From a virus: DNA of 64,000 nt. Of this stretch, positions 56,410-64,000 are shown one piece after another (within the stretch, counting starts at the first letter, position 1; the number at the start of each line of letters is the position of its first letter). The notes beneath the pieces are model-generated. The model ran no database searches and was not told the DNA's origin. It worked only from the letters and a program-made list of their open reading frames with translations. Made by a program: the position numbers and the translations under genes. The DNA is taken from IMG/VR virus record IMGVR_UViG_3300042691_017212, positions 1 through 64,000 of that record, one strand, 5' to 3'.

Positions 56410-56594
56410 TGTCAGAAAAAGCAGAACTTGTAATTACAGCATTACAAGAAAGAATAGGTCAGTTGGTGGCAAATTATGAAACACAAATTGCTATTCTTCG
56501 TGCTGAATTAACTCAGCACATAAACAAAGAAAAAGAAAAACAATCAGCACTAGATAATTACTCTGAAAAAATAAATGAGGTATTAGGAGAATAA
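56409..56594 (+). CDS. Small coiled-coil protein
   Basis: A 61-residue helical protein (ELVITALQERIGQLVANYET, then a Lys/Glu-rich second helix). It has the same general plan as the two genes before it and could be a third, more diverged member. It is TAATG-coupled on both sides. Function is unknown. Confidence 0.6.
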   Translation: MSEKAELVITALQERIGQLVANYETQIAILRAELTQHINKEKEKQSALDNYSEKINEVLGE

Positions 56595-57007
56595 TGTCTG
56601 TATCTTTTCAAGATGGAGAGCCAGTAGATCCTTTAAAGCTACAAAAATTACAGGATCAAATTACAGCTGTGTCTGAGAAGGCAAATGATGCCTTTGTCTT
56701 AGGAAGTAGGCTAGATAGCCAGCAGCGTCAAGTTATTTTTCACACTAAAGCTGGCGTAGAAGTTTTTGAAGGTGGTATTAATGCTGGAGAAATCAAAACG
56801 TCACCAATTGATTTAGAGTGGGGCGGAGAGTATACAAGTGTTTATACTGTTGCTACGCCAAGATTAAAAGATCCAGGAAAAAATAATATAAGAATTTCTT
56901 TTAGTGGAGATTCAAGAGTTCCAACAATGGTGGTTTGGGCAGAAAAAAAATTTACAGCAGATTTATATGTTCACTGGATTAGTGTTGCTACAAAGCCTAT
57001 AAGCTAA
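56594..57007 (+). CDS. Small structural protein with helical start and beta domain
   Basis: A 137-residue protein. Residues 12-40 are helical (PLKLQKLQDQITAVSEKAND) and the rest is beta-rich (VIFHTKAGVEVFEGGINAGE, VPTMVVWAEKKFTADLYVHW). This resembles small tail-tip or fibre-attachment proteins. It closes the coiled-coil unit and a new promoter follows. Confidence 0.6.
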   Translation: MSVSFQDGEPVDPLKLQKLQDQITAVSEKANDAFVLGSRLDSQQRQVIFHTKAGVEVFEGGINAGEIKTSPIDLEWGGEYTSVYTVATPRLKDPGKNNIRISFSGDSRVPTMVVWAEKKFTADLYVHWISVATKPIS

Positions 57008-57010
57008 GTA

Positions 57011-57038
57011 TTGACAACCCTAAGAATTATGTTACAAT
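57011..57038 (+). promoter_or_regulatory. Promoter of the replication region
   Basis: A perfect TTGACA (57011-57016), 16-nt spacer and TACAAT (57033-57038) with a TG 2 nt before it. The leader contains a TACGC/GCGTA inverted repeat. Confidence 0.7.
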
Positions 57039-57085
57039 TCTTACTACGCTAATATAAAGTATTTGCGTACATAATTAGGTGCTTA

Positions 57086-57886
57086 ATGACAAATGATTTA
57101 AAATGGATGCTTTCATCCGACCAGCAGTTCCCGTATCAAGATGATAAAGCTATTTCTTTATGGTTTAAAGTTATGAAATGGTTTAAGCCAGATGTTGTAG
57201 ATTATTTGGGAGACACAGACGATCAGGCTTGTTATAGTAAATATACAGAAGGAAGATCTGCAGAATTTTTAAATCTTCATAAAACGGATAGTAGAGATCT
57301 TATTGTTCCAATGATGAGACACGAAGCTAAAGGTGCTCGTGATTTTTATGCTAAAACAAGAGAGATGCTTCCAGATGCACAATTATTCTCAGCATTAGGA
57401 AATCATGATGTCAGAGTTTTTAATTATATAGATGCTAAACTTCCTGACTACATTAATGAGGTAACTCCAGAAGCCCTTTGGAGTCTAGACTCTTTAGGAT
57501 ATGAATATATTCATTATAATGAATTGCCCAAACGACGCTTTGGAGATATCCATGTTCATCATGGTTTATCAATTGCAGATACTGGTGCCGTAAGAAAAGA
57601 TATGAATGATTTACAAATATCATTAATTCGTGGACACTCCCACAGAATTGCCTCGCATTTGCAAACATATGAGTTAAGAAATGATGGCGCAGGAGAAACA
57701 ATTCGTGGCTATGAGATCGGACATATGTGTGATGAAAAGGGTCCAGGAATGAAGTATATGCAGCATCACGATTGGCAAAAAGGGTTCGCTATTGCACATA
57801 TTGTAAATGATTACCCGCATATTCAAATGATTCATATTGCACCTGATTATTCATGTGTTGTAGATGGAAAGGTTTTTACTTTATGA
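57086..57886 (+). CDS. Calcineurin-like metallophosphoesterase
   Basis: A 266-residue enzyme with the usual metal-binding blocks in order: SSDQQFPYQD (residues 10-19; the usual second His is Gln), LGDTDD (41-46), GNHD (105-108), VHHG (157-160) and GHSH (183-186). It would hydrolyse phosphoester bonds in nucleotides, nucleic acid or protein with two metal ions. Phages often carry such genes next to replication functions. It is the first gene after a strong promoter and overlaps the next zinc-ribbon gene. Confidence 0.88.
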   Translation: MTNDLKWMLSSDQQFPYQDDKAISLWFKVMKWFKPDVVDYLGDTDDQACYSKYTEGRSAEFLNLHKTDSRDLIVPMMRHEAKGARDFYAKTREMLPDAQLFSALGNHDVRVFNYIDAKLPDYINEVTPEALWSLDSLGYEYIHYNELPKRRFGDIHVHHGLSIADTGAVRKDMNDLQISLIRGHSHRIASHLQTYELRNDGAGETIRGYEIGHMCDEKGPGMKYMQHHDWQKGFAIAHIVNDYPHIQMIHIAPDYSCVVDGKVFTL

Positions 57887-58071
57887 TGAAATGCGACAAG
57901 TGTAAGGGAAGAGTTTTTGTGGATAGAGTTTTTTCACAAAAATTACACGTAGAGTTGTTTTGCATAATGTGTGGAAAACGATGGATGATTAATAAGGATA
58001 CGAGCCCACTAGGACGATGGCTAGAACAGGCAGAAAAAAACAAACTAAAAGATTTAGCTATTTCTTCTTAA
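57883..58071 (+). CDS. Small zinc-ribbon protein
   Basis: I choose ATG 57883 (or the adjacent ATG 57886), overlapping the upstream stop. The 62-residue protein has CDKCKGRVF and, about 20 residues on, FCIMCGKRWM, which is two Cys-x2-Cys knuckles that would hold one zinc ion. It is likely a nucleic-acid-contact protein. The frame extends upstream to 57853, but that part runs inside the phosphoesterase gene. Confidence 0.7.
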   Translation: MMKCDKCKGRVFVDRVFSQKLHVELFCIMCGKRWMINKDTSPLGRWLEQAEKNKLKDLAISS

Positions 58072-58496
58072 ATAATAAAATACATAAAGTATTAAATTAT
58101 TCTAGATCAAAAGATGAACTAGTTGCTTGGTGTTATCCAGACAAGAAGCGTGTGCTTTATTCGTATTCTCAAGTAGTTAAAAATATGGAAAATGCATATT
58201 CAACTAAACAGGTTGCACAAATATTAAATAAGCATAAGATTACAATCGAAGATTATATCTTGGAAGGTAAAATAAGATATCCTCAAAAAGTATATCCTAT
58301 TAGCAATCCAGAAAGTGATTGGTATAAATTTATGTATAGCGAATCGGACATAATGGACATACATGAATTTATTTTAGAGTCAGGATATTCTAAAAACATG
58401 CCATCAAAAAATGAATTAAGGGCACTTCTCAAAAACAACATCATATTGTATACTAAGACTGATTCAGGGTTTGTACCAGTATGGAAAGCAGAATAA
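58017..58496 (+). CDS. Possible helix-turn-helix DNA-binding protein
   Basis: A 159-residue protein with a basic start (ARTGRKKQTKRF). The segment YSTKQVAQILNKHKITIEDY (about residues 61-80), followed by ILEGKIRYPQKVYPI, fits the MerR/excisionase-like helix-turn-helix and wing. Its N-terminus overlaps the zinc-ribbon gene by 55 nt, which is long; the start is therefore a little uncertain. A regulatory or replication-initiation role is possible. Confidence 0.6.
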   Translation: MARTGRKKQTKRFSYFFLNNKIHKVLNYSRSKDELVAWCYPDKKRVLYSYSQVVKNMENAYSTKQVAQILNKHKITIEDYILEGKIRYPQKVYPISNPESDWYKFMYSESDIMDIHEFILESGYSKNMPSKNELRALLKNNIILYTKTDSGFVPVWKAE

Positions 58497-58603
58497 TGTC
58501 AGGACGTTTTGTAGTTTGTGAGATATGCGGTAAGGAGATAGAATTGCGTTGGGGTATATTTGGCCACGACACATTAAGTAGACACAGAAAGGCGGAACAC
58601 TAA
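58496..58603 (+). CDS. C2H2-type zinc-finger microprotein
   Basis: A 35-residue frame between two genes, starting in the previous stop codon (TAATG) and ending in the next start codon. It reads FVVCEICGKEIELRWGIFGH and ends LSRHRKAEH. Cys8-x2-Cys11 and His30-x4-His35, with Leu before the first His, match the C2H2 zinc-finger pattern apart from a longer loop. The tight packing and the intact ligands make it a likely real gene. Confidence 0.7.
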   Translation: MSGRFVVCEICGKEIELRWGIFGHDTLSRHRKAEH

Positions 58604-58869
58604 TGGGGTTTGAACAGCTACCACCTAAACAAAATGAGGTAGATCTTCCATATTTTAATTGGAGGCCACCAACACAAGTTAGAGTAGATTTATCTTTTAC
58701 AAGAAATTTAGGAAACTTTGAGAGTATTAAAATTGGAATAGGGGTAGACGACTATGTTCGTGACGGAGAGTCTGTAGATGCCGCTACAGATAGAGTCTAT
58801 AAGTTTGTAGAAAACAAATTGATATCTAAAACTCAAGAAGTTGAAGAAGAGCTAAATGGCAACAAATAA
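58603..58869 (+). CDS. Small protein of unknown function, replication region
   Basis: An 88-residue protein. VRVDLSFTRNLGNFESIKIG followed by DYVRDGESVDAATDRVYKFV is a beta-beta-helix pattern seen in small phage proteins of unknown role near replication genes. The acidic C-terminus overlaps the next gene by 14 nt. I recognise no family. Confidence 0.65.
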   Translation: MGFEQLPPKQNEVDLPYFNWRPPTQVRVDLSFTRNLGNFESIKIGIGVDDYVRDGESVDAATDRVYKFVENKLISKTQEVEEELNGNK

Positions 58870-59170
58870 AGAACCGTATATTTTGCTAACTATTTACATG
58901 GCACTTTATGAGCAAAAGTATGGAAAGAAGCCTAGAATAAATAAGTATAAGGAAAAATGGGCTATGCAAGATGTTTTAGACAGCATAGGTTTTGACAGTG
59001 CAAAAGATGTGTTAAATTATTATTTTCGTACAGGAAAGAATGGACACCCATTAAATTTCTTTTATAATAATTTTGATAGGCTTGAAGATATGATGATACA
59101 AATTAACAAAGACGTAGCCAATAGGGCTCGCCTACTAGAGCAAACAAAGAAGTTGGTTGAAGAAGAGTGA
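58856..59170 (+). CDS. Possible helicase-associated small protein
   Basis: A 104-residue, largely helical protein (YILLTIYMALYEQKYGKKPR and DVLNYYFRTGKNGHPLNFFY). It is ATGA/GTGA-coupled to the DnaB-like helicase gene. The position suggests a helicase loader or cofactor, but nothing in the sequence proves it and it has no ATPase motif. Confidence 0.6.
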   Translation: MATNKEPYILLTIYMALYEQKYGKKPRINKYKEKWAMQDVLDSIGFDSAKDVLNYYFRTGKNGHPLNFFYNNFDRLEDMMIQINKDVANRARLLEQTKKLVEEE

Positions 59171-60432
59171 ATACCGAAGCTGAATTAATTTCTGCTGTAT
59201 GTAAGAATAAGGACATCAGCACACTCCTTGCCGACAATGCCGATGATTTATTTACTTCTCATAAAGATATCTGGGAGGGATTGAAGAGTTATTATTATAA
59301 GTTTAGAGCAGTTCCAGAAGTTGGGATTTTACAAGATAAGTTTAAAGATTTCGAGCCAGTTCAAACTAAAGCTGAAACAGGTTATTATTTAGACAAACTT
59401 AAAAATGAATTTGTTGCTGCTAAGTTAAAAACTATTATGCTTCAAGCTGGCTCCTCATTAAAAGAAGATGCCCCATCAAGAGTTTTGGGGGTAATGCAAA
59501 GCCAATTAGCTACTCTAAGTAGATATACAAATAATGTTAGAGATGTTGATATTACAGATATAGATTCAGCAGAAAGACATTATCAGTCTGTTAAGGACAG
59601 ATCTACTGTAATGGGTGGTAGCCCAGGAATACTGACAGGGTTTGAGGCAATTGACAAGGCCTATCCTACAGGCATGGCTCCAGGACACCTTATAGTGGCC
59701 ATAGGATGGCCAGGAAGAGGAAAGACATGGTTTACTTCATACTTAGCCTGTAAGGCGTGGGAGCAAGGATTTAAGCCAATGATCGTATCTTTGGAGATGG
59801 CTCCAGAGAATATGCGTGACCGAATTTACACTATGCTTGGCTCTGGGCTATTCCGTGCAAGCGATTTTTCAAAAGGAGATATTAATTTAGATGACTTCAA
59901 ATCATGGGGGCAAAAAAAGACGGAAGGCAAGAACAGCTTTATTCTTGTTTCTAATGAAGGCACAGCAGAAGTCACACCTGCCACAATTCAAGGAAAGATT
60001 GACCAACACAAACCAGATTTAGTTATCCTTGACTATCATCAATTATTTAATGATAACAAGCGCAGTAATTCAGAAGTTGAAAGAAATAGAAATATATCAA
60101 GAGACTTTAAATTGCTAGCAGTGGCAAACAATATTCCAATTATAGATATTACTGCTGCAACCGCTGATGACATATCTGATCAAGATGAGCCACCTATGAT
60201 GAGCCAGGTGGCATGGTCTAAGGCTATTGAGTACGATGCAGACATGGCTATTGCTATTCATAAGCATGCTAATACAGATATGATTGAGGTTGTCTCTAGA
60301 AAAAATCGTCACGGACACGACTTTAGATTCTTCCTTGATTGGGATATTAATCGTGGAATTATTAAACCTATTTATGAAAACTTACCAGAATTAAATAATG
60401 ACTCACAAGCAAATAAAACGATTTCAAATTGA
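59167..60432 (+). CDS. DnaB-like replicative helicase
   Basis: A GTG start overlapping the previous stop by 4 nt gives 421 residues. The C-terminal RecA-type domain has Walker A in AIGWPGRGKTWFTS (about residue 179 onward), Walker B in DLVILDYHQLF (about 283) and the motif SLEMAPENMRDRI. The N-terminal 100 residues are helical, as in DnaB. It would unwind DNA ahead of the polymerase encoded 3 kb downstream. It overlaps the next gene by 35 nt. Confidence 0.92.
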   Translation: MNTEAELISAVCKNKDISTLLADNADDLFTSHKDIWEGLKSYYYKFRAVPEVGILQDKFKDFEPVQTKAETGYYLDKLKNEFVAAKLKTIMLQAGSSLKEDAPSRVLGVMQSQLATLSRYTNNVRDVDITDIDSAERHYQSVKDRSTVMGGSPGILTGFEAIDKAYPTGMAPGHLIVAIGWPGRGKTWFTSYLACKAWEQGFKPMIVSLEMAPENMRDRIYTMLGSGLFRASDFSKGDINLDDFKSWGQKKTEGKNSFILVSNEGTAEVTPATIQGKIDQHKPDLVILDYHQLFNDNKRSNSEVERNRNISRDFKLLAVANNIPIIDITAATADDISDQDEPPMMSQVAWSKAIEYDADMAIAIHKHANTDMIEVVSRKNRHGHDFRFFLDWDINRGIIKPIYENLPELNNDSQANKTISN

Positions 60433-60688
60433 AGTAGAGTTTATTGATGATTCTGATATTATTAGAATCAGAAATCAATATGAAAATCTATTAACGAGTC
60501 AAATGCGTGACGCTGGATATATAAGAGTACTTGACATAGATCCAGCTTTCTCGGTAGAATTCACAGGCGAGACATGGAAGTTCCTAATGACCATCCATGG
60601 AATTTATGTGGGAAAGAAGAAGGCATGGCAATTAGAGGGTATAGCCCAAAACAAACCAGTCAAACGGAATACACGCCAGCTCACATAA
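60398..60688 (+). CDS. Small protein between helicase and primase
   Basis: A 96-residue protein overlapping the helicase end by 35 nt and the primase frame by 115 nt if the longest primase start is used. It includes FQIEVEFIDDSDIIRIRNQY and FTGETWKFLMTIHGIYVGKK, an alpha-beta pattern with no known motif. Its codon pattern is normal, so it is probably real. The long overlap suggests that the primase may in fact start later. Confidence 0.55.
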   Translation: MTHKQIKRFQIEVEFIDDSDIIRIRNQYENLLTSQMRDAGYIRVLDIDPAFSVEFTGETWKFLMTIHGIYVGKKKAWQLEGIAQNKPVKRNTRQLT

Positions 60689-61623
60689 AGTCTGTAATTA
60701 AAAGTCTTGGTATAGATATTGCAGGCGAAACAGCTAACGATTATTTATCTTATTGTCCATTTCATTCAAATAGACATACCCCTAGCTTCAGTATAAGCCG
60801 TACTAAAGGAGCATATATTTGCTTCAATCCTTCTTGCGGAAAAGCTGGAACTATAATGGATCTTGTAAAAGAGTCATTAGGTAAAAATGAATATCAGGCA
60901 TTAAGATATATTGAATCAAAGCAGCAGGAATCTTTAGAGAATTTTGATGAAGAGCTGAAGTCTATGTTTGAAGATAAGCCAGACTTTGTAGAATTTTCCC
61001 AAAAAACTTTGGATGATTTATACAATAATCTTGGCAAAAATAAACATGCACAGGAGTATTTTGAACATAGGGGAATTAGTCTAGATTCAATGCATTACTT
61101 TAAATTAGGGTATTCATCTAATTTAGGAATGGTTATTGTGCCAGTACATAGTCCAGACGGAATTCCAGTGGGCTTAGTTGGTAGATCTATATCTGAAAAA
61201 AAGTTTAAGAACAGCAATAACCTTCCACGTAGCAAAACTATGTTTAATATACATAGGGCTAAAAAAATAGGAGACAAGGTCATCATCGTAGAGTCTACTT
61301 TTGATGCCATTAGAATACATCAAGCAGGATTTCCAAACGTAGTTGCCACGCTGGGAGGACATGTATCACATGATAATATTAAATTATTAAATAGATATTT
61401 TAATACAATTATTTTAATGACAGATGCAGATCCAGCAGGTAGAGAATTAGGAATGTCTATTGCTTCTAAATTAAAAAATAAAAACATCTTGTGGGGTTCG
61501 CATTCATATGGTAAGATATATCCTAATGGAGCAAAAGATGCAGGCGACATGTCCGATGAAGATATAAAGGTATGCATAAATAACGCAGTTTCCGATTTCG
61601 AATATCGATCTTGGAACCCATGA
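60574..61623 (+). CDS. DNA primase (zinc finger and TOPRIM)
   Basis: A 349-residue primase with the CHC2-type zinc finger (YCPFHSNRHTPSFSISRTKG, then CFNPSCGKAGTIMDLVKES). A TOPRIM domain follows with VIIVESTFDAI near residue 235 and LMTDADPAG near 280. It lacks the separate helicase domain of T7-type primases, in line with a stand-alone helicase upstream. An alternative ATG at 60625 would drop 17 residues and reduce overlap with the 60398 gene, and I cannot decide between them. It synthesises RNA primers at the fork. Confidence 0.9.
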   Translation: MEVPNDHPWNLCGKEEGMAIRGYSPKQTSQTEYTPAHIKSVIKSLGIDIAGETANDYLSYCPFHSNRHTPSFSISRTKGAYICFNPSCGKAGTIMDLVKESLGKNEYQALRYIESKQQESLENFDEELKSMFEDKPDFVEFSQKTLDDLYNNLGKNKHAQEYFEHRGISLDSMHYFKLGYSSNLGMVIVPVHSPDGIPVGLVGRSISEKKFKNSNNLPRSKTMFNIHRAKKIGDKVIIVESTFDAIRIHQAGFPNVVATLGGHVSHDNIKLLNRYFNTIILMTDADPAGRELGMSIASKLKNKNILWGSHSYGKIYPNGAKDAGDMSDEDIKVCINNAVSDFEYRSWNP

Positions 61624-61629
61624 TATAAT
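61621..61629 (+). promoter_or_regulatory. Extended -10 promoter
   Basis: TGATATAAT overlaps the primase stop codon. The leader has a GACGG/CCGTC hairpin and an AAGGAGA ribosome binding site before ATG 61678. Confidence 0.65.
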
Positions 61630-61677
61630 GGAAAGACAGACGGATATATACCGTCATACATATTAAGGAGATATAAA

Positions 61678-62346
61678 ATGGGTATAGTAAAAGGTCTAAA
61701 AGACTTAAACAAAGCGCTAGATAAGCCACAGCCAACAGGTGGCGAAGGAAGTAAAGGACGTTGGGTAAAGCTTGAAGATGGAGAAAGTGTTAAGATTAGA
61801 TTTCTTCAAGAATTAGATCCAGACTCACCAACATATAATGATAAGTTTGGTCTAGGATTTATTGCAGTAGAACATACAAATCCAAAAGATTATCGCAGAA
61901 AACTTTTATGCACAATGCAAGATCAAGGTAAGTGCTGGGGTTGCGAGCAACACAGAAAAGATTACAAGGCAGGCTGGAAGGGCCGTTCACGTCTTTATAT
62001 AAACGTATTAGTTGACGATGGAAAGAATGAACCATACGTAGCAATATTATCTCAAGGTTCAAGTGGTAAAACAGTTACACCTACACTAATTGAATACGCT
62101 GGAGAAATGGGATCCATCACAAATTTAATGTGGAGAATAAAGCGTACTGGTACAAAGACAGATACTAGTTATACAATTATCCCGCTTGCAAAGGATGAAA
62201 CGCCATTTGACGGTTCGTCATTAGAACTGCACAAGCTAGAAGAAACTGCAGTTCGTGAAATGAAGTACGCAGACCAAGAGTCCTTCTTTAATGGAGAAGG
62301 CGGAACCGAGGAGCCAGAGTCTACATCAACAGATGTAACTTGGTAA
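61678..62346 (+). CDS. gp32-like single-strand DNA-binding protein
   Basis: A 222-residue protein of the T4 gp32-like type found in many phages. It has a basic N-terminus, the beta-barrel start GRWVKLEDGESVKIRFLQEL, and a zinc-site-like CTMQDQGKCWGCEQHRKDY (about residues 78-96). It ends with a strongly acidic Gly/Glu/Ser tail (GEGGTEEPESTSTDVTW) that would bind replication partners. It coats single-stranded DNA at the fork. Its own promoter and ribosome binding site indicate high expression. Confidence 0.85.
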   Translation: MGIVKGLKDLNKALDKPQPTGGEGSKGRWVKLEDGESVKIRFLQELDPDSPTYNDKFGLGFIAVEHTNPKDYRRKLLCTMQDQGKCWGCEQHRKDYKAGWKGRSRLYINVLVDDGKNEPYVAILSQGSSGKTVTPTLIEYAGEMGSITNLMWRIKRTGTKTDTSYTIIPLAKDETPFDGSSLELHKLEETAVREMKYADQESFFNGEGGTEEPESTSTDVTW

Positions 62347-62366
62347 TTTAGAAAGGCGGAGAGTTA

Positions 62367-64000
62367 ATGTCATTTGTACATCTGCATGTACATTCCTACT
62401 ATTCATTAATGGATGGCCTTAACTCTCCAGCCGATCTTGTCAAGGCCGCTAAAGATTCTGGACAAACCTCAATTGCAATAACAGATCACGGCACACTTGC
62501 GTCACATAGAGAGTTTCAAATAGCATGTAGGGAACAGCAAATAAAGCCTATCTTAGGCGTTGAGGCATACATATCACCAACAGATAGGTTTGACAGGTCT
62601 TCTAAAACAGACAAATCAATTCAAGCCTACAACCATATTATTTTGCTTGCTAAGAATAAAGCTGGCTTATCTAACATAAATGCACTACAGGAAATTGCAT
62701 GGAACGAAGGGTTTTATCACAAGCCTAGAATTGATCGGGAGGTTCTAAAAGAATATGCAGAAGGTATTATTGTTCTTAGTGGATGCCTCAATGGCCTTGT
62801 TAGTAAATGCATTGAACGCCAGGAATTCTCGGAAGCAAAACTTATACTCAAAGATTTTAAACAAACTTTTGGCGAAGATTTTTATGTTGAGGTACAGTCT
62901 CATAATCCAAAAGAAGTAAATGATAAATTGCTGGAGCTTGCTGATGAATTAAAAATTAAGGCGGTGGCAACAGGAGATGCACATTTTGCTAAGGGTGAAG
63001 ATAAGATATTAGAAGAGGCGATGCTTATATTGTCTACAAATCCCAAGATGGATAAAGATGCAGACTTTGAAATGTCTCGCAACATGAAAGATATGCTGGA
63101 TAGATTTAATTATTTATATCCAGACAGAAGAATATCGTTTCAAGACTATAATTTGTTTATACAAACATATGATGAGATATCAGAGGACTTTCGTAAAGCA
63201 GGAATTCAGCGCACAGATATTTATGAAAATACACTGGAGATTGCTAACAAGGTTGAAGAATATGATTTCTATAGAGGTCTAGACTTATTGCCTGTGCCAA
63301 AAAGAAATGCAGATGAAAAGTTAAAGGAATTAGCCTACGAAGGGTTAAAAGCAAAAGGTTTAGATAAAGATATTAATTACATTGAAAGAATTGAAGAAGA
63401 GTTAAAAATAATTAAAGATAAAAATTTCGCTTCATACTTTTTAGTTATTGCGGATATGATTAATTGGGCCAAAACAAATTCCATTATGGTTGGTCCAGGT
63501 CGTGGTTCGGCAGCAGGTTCTTTAGTTTGCTACTCTTTAGGAATTACAGACGTTGACCCAATTAAATATGACCTACTCTTTTTTAGATTCATTAATCCAG
63601 AAAGAAATGACTTCCCAGATATTGATACTGACTTTGAGGATCGACGCCGCAAAGAGGTCAAGAACTACTTGAAGAAGAAATTCAAACATGTTGCCTCCAT
63701 TTCTACTTATACTTATTTTAAAGATAAGGGTGTTGTCCGAGATGCAGCACGTGTATTTATGGTTCCACTTTCCGATGTAAACCGTGCCCTCAAATCAATT
63801 GATACATTTGAAGATTATTTAGAGTCTCCAAACACAAAAGAATTCAGAATGAAGTATCCAGAAGTAACTTGGCTTGCAGAAAAACTACGTGGGAAAATTA
63901 GAAGCGTAGGAGTTCATGCTGCTGGCGTAGTTGTTGCAAAAGACGACATTAGAAATTATGCGCCTATTGAGTCTCGTGAAGATGCACAAGATAAAGTTTC
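62367..64000 (+). CDS. dnaE: DNA polymerase III alpha subunit (DnaE type), N-terminal part
   Basis: ATG 62367 with GGCGGAG upstream opens a frame to the window edge: 544 residues and still open. The PHP domain comes first (VHLHVHSYYSLMDGLNSPAD, ITDHGT, GVEAYISP). The polymerase core has MVGPGRGSAAGSLVCYSLGI and the catalytic PDIDTDFEDRRR (Asp-x-Asp near residue 418), followed by IRSVGVHAAGVVV. This is the C-family replicative polymerase of bacteria, present in some phages, instead of a family A or B enzyme. It is truncated by the end of the window, not by mutation. Confidence 0.95.
   Translation, partial: MSFVHLHVHSYYSLMDGLNSPADLVKAAKDSGQTSIAITDHGTLASHREFQIACREQQIKPILGVEAYISPTDRFDRSSKTDKSIQAYNHIILLAKNKAGLSNINALQEIAWNEGFYHKPRIDREVLKEYAEGIIVLSGCLNGLVSKCIERQEFSEAKLILKDFKQTFGEDFYVEVQSHNPKEVNDKLLELADELKIKAVATGDAHFAKGEDKILEEAMLILSTNPKMDKDADFEMSRNMKDMLDRFNYLYPDRRISFQDYNLFIQTYDEISEDFRKAGIQRTDIYENTLEIANKVEEYDFYRGLDLLPVPKRNADEKLKELAYEGLKAKGLDKDINYIERIEEELKIIKDKNFASYFLVIADMINWAKTNSIMVGPGRGSAAGSLVCYSLGITDVDPIKYDLLFFRFINPERNDFPDIDTDFEDRRRKEVKNYLKKKFKHVASISTYTYFKDKGVVRDAARVFMVPLSDVNRALKSIDTFEDYLESPNTKEFRMKYPEVTWLAEKLRGKIRSVGVHAAGVVVAKDDIRNYAPIESREDAQDKV

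Overview
The window is a continuous stretch of an AT-rich tailed double-stranded DNA phage genome. The signs are a portal, capsid protease, major capsid protein and head-tail connectors, a tail-assembly chaperone pair with a programmed -1 frameshift, a 2706-residue tape measure protein, many tail-fibre genes and a phage replication module. No tail sheath or contractile baseplate gene is visible and the tape measure is very long, so the particle is most likely a long-tailed siphovirus. No integrase or repressor is seen. The host is not proven. Many GTG and TTG starts, several genes with no room for a leader between the -10 box and the start codon, and a DnaE-type polymerase would fit an actinobacterial host, but this is inference.

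Layout. Positions 1-4.9 kb hold the end of a minus-strand gene, a 2-oxoglutarate (2OG) oxygenase, a non-coding stretch with hairpins, a tRNA-Ile(UAU), a tiny membrane protein, a sulfotransferase-like gene and a minus-strand operon (lysozyme-like lysin, four small proteins, TylF-type methyltransferase), followed on that strand by a promoter, a structured leader and a small gene. Positions 5.0-7.3 kb carry a B12-dependent ribonucleotide reductase and a holin-like membrane protein. From 7.3 to 17.6 kb run eight fibre or adhesin genes, ending in a protein with fibronectin-like domains, an FFPxFPP repeat and a Hint domain. From 17.7 to 22.9 kb lies a cassette of five prolyl-hydroxylase-like 2OG oxygenases and two related proteins of unknown function. 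A LamG-like protein follows, then portal, protease-scaffold and capsid (25-29 kb), connectors and tail tube (29-33 kb), chaperones and tape measure (33-42 kb) and distal tail and tip genes (42-55 kb). The last tip gene carries thrombospondin-like cysteine repeats, the same FFPxFPP repeat, a (TIN)10 repeat and a second Hint domain, and is again followed directly by a 2OG oxygenase. From 55 to 64 kb come small coiled-coil and zinc-ribbon proteins, a metallophosphoesterase, a DnaB-like helicase, primase, a gp32-like single-strand binding protein and the start of a DnaE-type DNA polymerase.

The most notable idea is that two adhesins 37 kb apart share an aromatic-proline repeat plus a C-terminal Hint domain, and each is immediately followed by a prolyl-4-hydroxylase-like gene. 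This suggests a phage-encoded route that hydroxylates and self-processes fibre tips. Regulation is also legible: most transcription units start with an extended -10 box (TGnTAnAAT), and several have the -10 box exactly 6 nt before ATG or GTG, which implies leaderless mRNAs.
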